Part shown: in pieces, positions 7,167-11,606 of the stretch
Numbering within the stretch: the stretch's first letter is position 1
Layout: every line of letters begins with the position of its first letter
Notes under the pieces: generated by a model
What the model was told of the DNA's origin: nothing
The model's database searches: none
Seen by the model: the letters and a program-made list of their open reading frames with translations, nothing else
Made by a program: the position numbers and the translations under genes
NCBI GenBank assembly: GCA_002314795.1
Contig: DCHI01000062.1
Span: 25,907-37,512, forward strand
Reading direction: 5' to 3'
Source of the DNA: Bacteroidales bacterium UBA1756
GTDB taxonomy: Bacteria > Bacteroidota > Bacteroidia > Bacteroidales > WCHB1-69
DNA: 11,606 nucleotides

Positions 7167-8363
7167 CTAATACAAGAAACCGAATAGCCACAACGGAATA
7201 TGATTACTGTAGCCATTTTCGATATCGTCGATGGCAAGATAAGCGTTTTCTAATTCTAAAATCTGGTCTGTTCCTTTGTTCTTACCCCCAATTTCAAAAA
7301 AGAAGTGATTATCGATTTTGAAATCCGTATGTGAGGTATATCGAATGGTGTGCTGAAACAGTTGAGAATAAAAGAAAGTTTCACGCAAATTGCCCATATT
7401 AGGTTGCTGCTGAAAAGCCAAAGCGTAGCAAAGATTGGGGTCTCCAAGGTAAATTTTTTCCGGTTTCGTCAATTGTCGAAAAGCCGTCGCATCGGCATAT
7501 AAAGTATTGATAATCTTCGCTTTTGACAAAAAATGAAGATAGGCAAGCAAACTATTTCTACTCACACCGATTTTTGAACTCAAGTCGGAAATATTGGGTG
7601 TGAAAGGAACCAGCGAGGCAATCACGTATAGGAGCTTCTTTATCTTGTCAATGGAATAGTAATCAATTTTTTCTATTGACGTCAAATCCTCCTCAAGCAC
7701 AACGCCGATTGTACGTTGCAACTTGTTGTGAAAGTCATTTTTATCATTCTGATAATAAGGATAATAGCCATACTTTAAATATTCTGAAAATAGGGGAAGA
7801 ATTTTCAAATTGGAAGTTATATCCAAAGAAAGTTCCACGTGACAATTCACGAGTTGCTCTAATGAAACAGGTGCGAAAATCATCTTGTGATCCAATGCGA
7901 GGTACTCTCTGAATGACATTCCGTTCATCGTATAAGCTGTCACCCGGCGACTTAAATCGGCATTTCCCTTTTCAATTTCAAGAATGGAAGAACCCGTAAA
8001 AACAATGTGAAGAGTGGGAAAAGCATCATAAAGATTTTTTATTTCCTGCGCCCAATTCTTATATTTATGCACTTCATCCAAGAAAAGATATACGCCTCCC
8101 TGCAGCACAAAACGTTCTCCTAATTCATACAATGTATTGGCAGAAAACCAAATATGATCCAGACTTACATACAAAACCGTACGGGGAGCCGTTCCGAATT
8201 GTTCCTTGATGTGTTGCAAAAGCAAGGTGCTTTTACCAACGCCACGTGCTCCCAAAATACAAATCAAACGATTTTGCCACGATATCTCATCCATAAGATA
8301 ACGTTTAAAAGTCATTTTTATATGCTTAAGTTGCTGATAAAAAATAAAATACAATCCTTCCAT
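7167..8363 (-). CDS. AAA ATPase with C-terminal DUF4143 domain
   Basis: The 398-aa protein has an AAA_14-type ATPase domain: Walker A GARGVGKST at 38-46, Walker B VYLFLDE at 91-97 followed by VHKY, and a sensor-1-like FTGSS at 122-126. A winged-helix-like stretch follows (about 255-290, NISDLSSKIGVSRNSLLAYL). The DUF4143 region comes last, with FEIGGKNKG and the ending IPLWLFGFLY, which is very typical of this Bacteroidota family. These ATPases occur in many copies per genome and have no settled function; links to toxin-antitoxin-like or mobile functions are guesses. All ATPase motifs are intact. The start at 8363 fits the family N-terminus (FKRYL ... RLICILGARG); the ATG at 8315 is an alternative. 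The gene looks more A+T-rich than der and the methyltransferase on either side, so it may have been acquired. Twin operator-like dyads overlap its promoter. Confidence 0.88.
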   Translation of the reverse strand: MEGLYFIFYQQLKHIKMTFKRYLMDEISWQNRLICILGARGVGKSTLLLQHIKEQFGTAPRTVLYVSLDHIWFSANTLYELGERFVLQGGVYLFLDEVHKYKNWAQEIKNLYDAFPTLHIVFTGSSILEIEKGNADLSRRVTAYTMNGMSFREYLALDHKMIFAPVSLEQLVNCHVELSLDITSNLKILPLFSEYLKYGYYPYYQNDKNDFHNKLQRTIGVVLEEDLTSIEKIDYYSIDKIKKLLYVIASLVPFTPNISDLSSKIGVSRNSLLAYLHFLSKAKIINTLYADATAFRQLTKPEKIYLGDPNLCYALAFQQQPNMGNLRETFFYSQLFQHTIRYTSHTDFKIDNHFFFEIGGKNKGTDQILELENAYLAIDDIENGYSNHIPLWLFGFLY

Positions 8364-8384
8364 ATACGTCTATTTATTTTTTTG

Positions 8385-8414
8385 CAAAAATAGAATATTG
8401 TTGTTTATAAACAA
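8385..8414 (-). promoter_or_regulatory. Promoter of the AAA ATPase gene (-7 and -33 boxes)
   Basis: On the minus strand the -7 box reads TATTTTTG (8385-8392). A TTG at 8412-8414 lies exactly 19 nt further upstream, matching the Bacteroidota -33/-7 arrangement. The -7 box is 21 bp upstream of the ATG at 8363, so the 5' leader is very short. The -33 part falls inside an 18-bp palindrome. Confidence 0.55.
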
Positions 8415-8453
8415 CACTTTTATTAAAAAATTGTTGTCTGTAATAAACAATTT
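8397..8453 (-). repeat. Twin operator-like dyads upstream of the AAA ATPase gene
   Basis: The first dyad is the perfect 18-bp palindrome TGTTGTTTATAAACAACA at 8399-8416. The second is AAATTGTT at 8428-8435 with AACAATTT at 8446-8453, an 8-bp inverted repeat with a 10-nt spacer. On the plus strand both copies start ATTGTTGT (8397 and 8430) and end AAACAA, so they are also direct repeats 33 bp apart, about three helical turns. The first overlaps the -33 box. This arrangement suggests a repressor binding on one DNA face. The winged-helix region of the ATPase itself is one candidate; this is inference. Confidence 0.6.
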
Positions 8454-8485
8454 GATTCAGCTGATTATTTACAGAAAATTCGTGA

Positions 8486-8522
8486 AATGTCGGGACGCCG
8501 CAATGCGAAGCCTCCCGACATT
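8486..8522 (-). terminator. 10-bp hairpin after the RNA methyltransferase gene (terminator or REP-like repeat)
   Basis: AATGTCGGGA at 8486-8495 pairs perfectly with TCCCGACATT at 8513-8522 across a 17-nt loop. It abuts the methyltransferase stop codon (8524-8526) and lies between it and the AAA ATPase promoter, so it is placed to end methyltransferase transcripts. There is no U-tract on either side, which argues against a textbook intrinsic terminator. The internal GGGACGCC is shared with the repeats after rpoD, so it may be a dispersed palindromic element instead. Confidence 0.55.
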
Positions 8523-8523
8523 A

Positions 8524-9351
8524 TTAATGATGGGAACGCAACTGCCAGAAAGCGACGGCACTGGCGGCGGCTACGTTAAGGGAATCCACCTGGTGAAACA
8601 TAGGGATGCGGACGACATAATCGCACGAAGCAATGGTTTTGGACGAAAGTCCGTCGCCCTCAGTGCCCATAATGATGGCTAATTTTTCTTCCGCCATCAA
8701 TTGGGAATCGTCAATGGAAACAGAATTGTCACTCAAAGCCATCGCCGCCGTTTTGAAACCCAACCCGTGCAACCGTTCCATCCCCGCGCCGGGCCATTCT
8801 GACGGCTCGTTGCCGAGGTACGCCCACGGAATTTGAAAAACCGTTCCCATACTTACGCGGACGGAACGACGGTTCAGCGGATCGCAACAGGTGGGCGTAA
8901 GAAGAACCGCGTCCATACCAAGGGCCGCCGCCGAACGGAAAATGGCCCCGACATTCGTGGCATCGGCGATGGTATCTAAAACCACCACGCGACGTCCCGT
9001 GCCGACAACCGCCTCAACCGTACGGGGTGACGGACGACGAAAGGCGCATAAAACACCTCTTGTCAACTTGAAACCAGCAAGTTGCGAAAGCAAATCCACT
9101 TCTCCCGTATAAATCGGAATGTTGGGACAGCGGGAAATAATTTCCTGAGCGTCACCGTCGATATGCCGCTTGGCCATTAAAAGAGAAACGGGGACACAGC
9201 CCTCGTCCAACGCCACTTTAATCACTTTGGGACTTTCAGCAATGAAAATTCCCATCTGGGGATCCAAACGGTTTCTGAGTTGGGTTTCCGTCAATTTGAA
9301 AAAGGGTTCCAAACCCTTTGTTTCCAATGAATCAATTTCAATAATATTCAT
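8524..9351 (-). CDS. SpoU/TrmH-family RNA 2'-O-methyltransferase
   Basis: The 275-aa product has the three SpoU/SPOUT motifs: motif 1 NVGAIFRSAAALG (133-145) with the catalytic-type Arg139, motif 2 IMGTEGDGLS (227-236), and motif 3 IPMFHQVDSLNVAAAS (249-264). These form the SAM-binding trefoil knot. An N-terminal substrate-binding region (about 1-110) includes the GIFIAES stretch found in rRNA-type enzymes such as RlmB relatives. The target nucleotide in tRNA or rRNA cannot be told. The start was set at the ATG at 9351. A TTG at 9372 would add seven residues (SFFHQR after the first) and is less likely. The gene lies 39 bp downstream of the 34-codon threonine aldolase-like ORF and probably uses that ORF's promoter. 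A hairpin follows its stop codon. Confidence 0.88.
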   Translation of the reverse strand: MNIIEIDSLETKGLEPFFKLTETQLRNRLDPQMGIFIAESPKVIKVALDEGCVPVSLLMAKRHIDGDAQEIISRCPNIPIYTGEVDLLSQLAGFKLTRGVLCAFRRPSPRTVEAVVGTGRRVVVLDTIADATNVGAIFRSAAALGMDAVLLTPTCCDPLNRRSVRVSMGTVFQIPWAYLGNEPSEWPGAGMERLHGLGFKTAAMALSDNSVSIDDSQLMAEEKLAIIMGTEGDGLSSKTIASCDYVVRIPMFHQVDSLNVAAASAVAFWQLRSHH

Positions 9352-9390
9352 TCTTTGATGAAAAAACGACAAATTATCAAATGAAAAATG

Positions 9391-9495
9391 TTATTTGCGA
9401 GCGCGTGAGGCCATTATGTCGGCATTCGCACGCAAAATTGCTTCCATTACTTGCGGGTGGACGCCCGAATTATTGTCACTACCAAAACTTCTCAT
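9391..9495 (-). pseudogene. 34-codon ORF resembling the N-terminus of threonine aldolase (gene remnant or leader ORF)
   Basis: The ATG at 9495 opens a 34-codon frame, beginning MRSFGSDNNSGVHPQVMEAI and continuing LRANADIMASRARK before TAA. Residues 1-23 closely match the start of low-specificity L-threonine aldolase, a PLP enzyme that cleaves threonine to glycine and acetaldehyde, which opens with MRSFASDNNSGVHP-type sequence. Where the enzyme should continue with a GHAxGYGDD-like stretch, this frame diverges and ends. The PLP-binding part is absent, and I see no remainder in any frame before the methyltransferase gene. A Bacteroidota -7 box lies 20 bp upstream of the ATG. The best reading is a deletion remnant whose promoter now serves the methyltransferase. 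A hairpin across the 3' end leaves open a regulatory leader ORF. The match is from memory of the family, not from a search. Confidence 0.6.
9394..9436 (-). other. Imperfect hairpin at the end of the 34-codon ORF (possible attenuator)
   Basis: TTTGCGAGCG at 9394-9403 and CGCACGCAAA at 9427-9436 are inverted repeats with one mismatch. The intervening 23 nt can add a small GCC/GGC stem. In the minus-strand transcript the hairpin ends just before the stop codon, and a UUUUU run follows a few bases later (about 9384-9388). A hairpin with a U-run between a short ORF and the next gene resembles an attenuator, though the stem overlaps coding sequence and may be coincidental. Confidence 0.35.
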
Positions 9496-9515
9496 ACTGT
9501 AAAAAATTGAGGCGG

Positions 9516-9523
9516 CAAAAGTA
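9516..9523 (-). promoter_or_regulatory. Bacteroidota -7 box upstream of the 34-codon ORF and methyltransferase
   Basis: Minus-strand TACTTTTG followed by CCGCC is a perfect TAnnTTTG, 20 bp before the ATG at 9495. No other equally good -7 box lies between here and the methyltransferase start, so it probably drives both. A second, weaker candidate (TACGTTTG) lies at 9594-9601 on the same strand. The region between them and up to 9686 is A+T-rich, with no ORF I can support. Confidence 0.55.
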
Positions 9524-9686
9524 CTGCTTTTCCTAAAGGAGAAGAACAAAAAACAGGGAAAAAGAGACAAATTTCTGTAACCAAATTTGATTTCAAACGT
9601 AAATTAGCACGCATTTCAATTCATCATAAAAGACAGACTTAAGAAGATGCACAATTTGATATCTAAAGCACTTTTTTTCAGGAAAT

Positions 9687-9701
9687 AAGTCGTACTTTTG
9701 C
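9687..9701 (+). promoter_or_regulatory. rpoD promoter: -7 box within the 15-nt sequence shared with yicC
   Basis: AAGTCGTACTTTTGC is identical to 4884-4898. It includes the -7 box TACTTTTG at 9693-9700. The rpoD ATG is 102 bp further on, giving a leader of about 95 nt. That leader contains a tight dyad (TTTTGTT at 9724-9730, AACAAAA at 9733-9739) and a possible 17-codon ORF at 9739-9792. No clean -33 TTTG is seen; a T7 run lies near 9672-9678. Confidence 0.6.
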
Positions 9702-9802
9702 AAACTTTTTTCGAAAGGGTGTTTTTTGTTGTAACAAAATGAGAATAAAGGCCGTAAAATGGTCTGTTGTAAAAAAAATAAAAGGTATATAAAGTACTTA
9801 TT

Positions 9803-10666
9803 ATGAGACAATTAAACATTACCAAACAGGTAACCAACCGTGAAACCGCCTCCTTGGACAAATACTTGCACGACATTGGCAAAGTAGAGCTCATAACTGC
9901 GGAAGAAGAGGTGGAATTAGCGCGAAAAATCAAGGATGGTGACCAGGAAGCTTTGGAAAAACTGACGAAAGCAAACCTCCGTTTTGTGGTTTCCGTCGCA
10001 AAGCAATACCAGAACCAAGGCTTGAGCTTGCCGGACTTGATTAACGAAGGTAACCTGGGACTAATCAAAGCTGCACAACGTTTTGATGAAACACGCGGCT
10101 TTAAATTCATTTCATACGCTGTTTGGTGGATTCGCCAATCCATCCTCCAAGCGCTGGCCGAACAATCCCGTATCGTCCGTCTCCCTCTCAACAAGATTGG
10201 CACCATCAACAAAATCAACAAGGCATACGCTTATTTGGAACAAGAATACGAACGCGAACCCCGCGCTGACGAAATCGCCGCGTTGCTCGACATTACCGAG
10301 ACCGAAGTGAAGGACTCAATGCGCAACTCATCGCGCCACCTTTCTATGGATGCCTCTCTGACTCAGGACAAGGACAACAATATGTACGACGTTCTCAAGT
10401 CGGAAGACTCCCCTACTCCGGACAAAGGACTTCTTTACGAATCCCTCAAGCAGGAGATCAACCGCACCATTTCCACATTGCCCCAACGTGAAGCGGACAT
10501 CATCAAGCTATACTTCGGGCTTGACAGCAAGCATCCGTTGACCTTGGAAGAGATTGGTGAAAAATTCGACCTCACTCGCGAGCGTGTCCGTCAAATCAAG
10601 GAAAAGGCCATCCGCCGTCTGAAAAACCAAGCCAAATGTAAAAACCTTAAAGCTTATTTAGGATAG
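9803..10666 (+). CDS. rpoD: Primary RNA polymerase sigma factor, Bacteroidota-type RpoD
   Basis: The 287-aa protein is the short Bacteroidota sigma-70 without region 1.1. It begins MRQLNITKQVTNRE, a lineage-typical start. Region 1.2 covers about 16-47 (SLDKYLHDIGKVELIT). Region 2 covers about 53-124 and includes FVVSVAKQYQNQGLSLPDLI and the promoter-melting stretch FKFISYAVWWIRQSI. Region 3 covers about 128-200. Region 4 covers about 222-275, with a helix-turn-helix LTLEEIGEKFDLTRERVRQI at 247-266 for -33 recognition. It directs most transcription through TAnnTTTG promoters, so it would read the promoter boxes described in this window, including its own. It is transcribed divergently from the methyltransferase unit and is followed by a strong hairpin at 10868-10910. 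All regions are intact. Confidence 0.96.
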   Translation: MRQLNITKQVTNRETASLDKYLHDIGKVELITAEEEVELARKIKDGDQEALEKLTKANLRFVVSVAKQYQNQGLSLPDLINEGNLGLIKAAQRFDETRGFKFISYAVWWIRQSILQALAEQSRIVRLPLNKIGTINKINKAYAYLEQEYEREPRADEIAALLDITETEVKDSMRNSSRHLSMDASLTQDKDNNMYDVLKSEDSPTPDKGLLYESLKQEINRTISTLPQREADIIKLYFGLDSKHPLTLEEIGEKFDLTRERVRQIKEKAIRRLKNQAKCKNLKAYLG

Positions 10667-10689
10667 CTGCAGAGGACACGACATAAACG

Positions 10690-10751
10690 TAGGGACGCCA
10701 CATCACGGTGTTAATCTACAATATACAGGGACGCCACACTGTGACGTCCCT
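10690..10751. repeat. REP-like GGGACGCC repeat pair with hairpin
   Basis: The 12-mer AGGGACGCCACA occurs at 10691-10702 and again at 10727-10738, 36 bp apart. The second copy is followed after one base by TGTGACGTCCCT (10740-10751), so 10727-10751 is a palindrome with a single mismatch in 12 pairs. The first copy lacks the matching right arm. A related GGGACGCC lies in the hairpin at 8486-8522. The pattern suggests a dispersed palindromic repeat rather than a gene-specific signal. Confidence 0.7.
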
Positions 10752-10792
10752 ACTTCATACTTCTTACCTCCTACTTCTTACTTCCTACTTTT
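10751..10792. repeat. Six tandem 7-bp units TACTTCN
   Basis: The units are TACTTCA, TACTTCT, TACCTCC, TACTTCT, TACTTCC and TACTTTT, contiguous and in phase. They start at the last base of the preceding palindrome, so the two elements seem to form one composite repeat. There is no spacer structure, so this is not a CRISPR array. Confidence 0.85.
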
Positions 10793-10867
10793 TCAGTGCT
10801 GCCTCTACTGGCTGACGAGGATTCTGCTATCCGGCAGACAATCTTAATTTATTCGTTTCTTAATTCA

Positions 10868-10910
10868 AAAGAACGGGACCCGTCTTTTTTCAGACGAAGC
10901 CCCGTTCTTT
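10868..10910 (+). terminator. Two-tier hairpin terminator after rpoD
   Basis: AAAGAACGGG at 10868-10877 pairs perfectly with CCCGTTCTTT at 10901-10910. Inside it, CGTCT (10881-10885) pairs with AGACG (10892-10896) around a T-rich loop. The outer arms supply A-run and T-run flanks on both strands, so it could act for rpoD and also for minus-strand transcripts of the nuclease-like gene. It lies about 200 bp after the rpoD stop. Confidence 0.75.
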
Positions 10911-10945
10911 CAGTGAATAGTTTATAGTTCAGGTTCAAGCTAACC

Positions 10946-10988
10946 TTCGTTTCCTAGTTTCTCAGTTTTTCTTAGTTTCTTCGTTTCC
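10946..10988. repeat. Degenerate 9-bp tandem tract (TAGTTTCTC-like)
   Basis: About five imperfect units can be read: TTCGTTTCC, TAGTTTCTC, AGTTTTTCT, TAGTTTCTT and CGTTTCC. The tract is pyrimidine-rich on the plus strand. No function can be given. Confidence 0.5.
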
Positions 10989-10997
10989 AACTATCAG

Positions 10998-11027
10998 TTC
11001 ACTAATCACTGTTCACAATTCACTAAT
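10998..11027. repeat. TTCACTAAT direct repeat overlapping the end of the nuclease-like gene
   Basis: TTCACTAAT occurs at 10998-11006 and 11019-11027, with TTCAC again at 11012-11016 between them. The second copy contains the stop codon of the minus-strand gene (TAG, 11023-11025). Degenerate TTCAC/GTGAA tracts like this are recurrent in Bacteroidota intergenic DNA. Confidence 0.6.
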
Positions 11028-11606
11028 TAATCCCCCACCCTTCCAACTGGTGTGTGGCGGTGCTGAAGTTGGCGCCGATTTTCACTATCGGACGTGGGTC
11101 GGAAAGGTAGCGGTCGGCGTAGCGGCGTTCCTCAATCTGGGCGAGTGCCTCTTCCACCGTTTTGTCCAACTTGAACTCAAAGATGTAGATGTGGGAGGCG
11201 GTTTCCACCACCGCGTCGATTCTGCCTTTCGAGGTGTGCTGCTCCACCGTGATGTAGGAACCCGCCAATCGGAATATCAGATAGAAGATGGTCTGGAAAT
11301 ATTTCTCCTTCAGCTTGTCGTCGAAAAGCTCGTAGTCCATTGCGGCGATGAACGACTGCAGGCGCGTCATAAAACCGTTCACGTCGTTGGCTCGCAAGTC
11401 GCGGACAAATTCGGGGATGGAGAACTCCGACTCCGTGATGGGAGGCACATAACTGGGGGCAATAAATCTCAGAAAGCCCCTTTTCACTTCCAGGTTGGGA
11501 TAGCCGAGTATGTACTCCTCAAATTCGTTATACCCCTTGACGGTCAGGTAGCCCGCCTGGTAGATGATGGGCACGGGGTTGTTGGACTCGGCGCGGTAGT
11601 TGGTGA
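11023..11606 (-). CDS. AAA-ATPase-like/PD-(D/E)XK nuclease-superfamily protein, C-terminal part
   Basis: The frame is open from the right edge to the stop at 11023, giving 193 visible residues; the start and the N-terminal ATPase-like domain lie outside the window. A GTG at 11574 is not the real start, because upstream codons (TNYRAESNNP) continue family-like sequence. The motif IIYQAGYLTVKGY and the later GFLRFIAP are typical of the PF09820/PF08011 protein group. Counted from the GTG codon at 11574, Asp120 in GRIDAVVE and Glu133-Phe-Lys135 in FEFKLD form the PD-(D/E)XK core, followed by an AQIEERRYADRY helix. This family is highly multiplied in Bacteroidota, and its biological role is not established. 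The visible nuclease motifs are intact. The gene end is embedded in a TTCACTAAT repeat. Confidence 0.85.
   Translation of the reverse strand, partial: TNYRAESNNPVPIIYQAGYLTVKGYNEFEEYILGYPNLEVKRGFLRFIAPSYVPPITESEFSIPEFVRDLRANDVNGFMTRLQSFIAAMDYELFDDKLKEKYFQTIFYLIFRLAGSYITVEQHTSKGRIDAVVETASHIYIFEFKLDKTVEEALAQIEERRYADRYLSDPRPIVKIGANFSTATHQLEGWGIN

Larger units (their letters stand above)
10667..11022. other. Repeat-rich intergenic region after rpoD
   Basis: This 356-bp gap holds no ORF I can support. In order it contains two copies of AGGGACGCCACA, the second forming a near-perfect 25-nt palindrome, then six tandem 7-mers, a two-tier terminator hairpin, a degenerate 9-bp tandem tract and a TTCACTAAT repeat that reaches into the 3' end of the next gene. 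Such layered simple repeats are common in Bacteroidota intergenic DNA. Confidence 0.7.

Noticed and set aside
7165..7189. GGCTA/TAGCC inverted repeat between der and the AAA ATPase gene as a terminator
   Set aside because: The stem is only 5 bp with a long loop and no U-tract, and it overlaps coding sequence.
9616..10221. Open frame of 201 codons on the minus strand across the rpoD start
   Set aside because: It is antisense to rpoD and its promoter region, with no motif of its own.
10751..10988. CRISPR-like array after rpoD
   Set aside because: The repeats are 7-9 bp, contiguous and degenerate, without unique spacers or cas genes.

Overview
The window looks like a stretch of Bacteroidales (Bacteroidota) chromosome. 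Three observations support this. The 287-aa primary sigma factor has the short Bacteroidota-type RpoD architecture. Sequences of the Bacteroidota -7 type (TAnnTTTG) precede most transcription units. The accessory genes belong to families expanded in Bacteroidota: an AAA ATPase with DUF4143, an AAA/PD-(D/E)XK protein, and a secreted MORN-like repeat protein. I cannot name a genus from sequence alone.

Layout from left to right. A minus-strand gene for a small membrane protein runs off the left edge (<1..219). Next comes a tightly packed minus-strand operon read from about 4800 down to 353: an LD-carboxypeptidase (S66), a PlsC-type acyltransferase, a secreted YwqK/MORN-like repeat protein and a U32-family protein, with only 4-6 bp between genes. 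The U32 gene is cut by one in-frame TGA. Its Cys-rich C-terminal part continues in the same frame as a 120-codon ORF. Divergent from this operon on the plus strand are a YicC-family RNase (yicC) and the ribosome-assembly GTPase der.

Convergent with der is a minus-strand AAA ATPase/DUF4143 gene that looks A+T-rich by eye. Its promoter is overlapped by an 18-bp perfect palindrome, with a related second dyad about three helical turns upstream. Upstream of it on the same strand is a SpoU/TrmH-type RNA methyltransferase. That gene is preceded by a 34-codon ORF whose first ~23 residues read like the N-terminus of low-specificity threonine aldolase and which then stops. It is either a gene remnant that retains a promoter or a leader ORF. 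The plus-strand rpoD gene is divergent from these.

Downstream of rpoD is a 356-bp gap filled with small repeats: REP-like GGGACGCC hairpins, six tandem 7-mers, a strong two-tier terminator hairpin and degenerate tandem repeats. It ends at the 3' part of a minus-strand AAA/PD-(D/E)XK nuclease-like gene that runs off the right edge.

Most of the window is housekeeping: transcription (rpoD), ribosome assembly (der), RNA decay and modification (yicC, trmH-like, U32), and cell-envelope metabolism (LD-carboxypeptidase, acyltransferase). I did not find a complete new defence or mobile system. The items most worth follow-up are the in-frame TGA in the U32 gene, the threonine aldolase-like 34-codon ORF with its hairpin, the twin operators at the AAA ATPase gene, and the shared 15-nt promoter box of yicC and rpoD.
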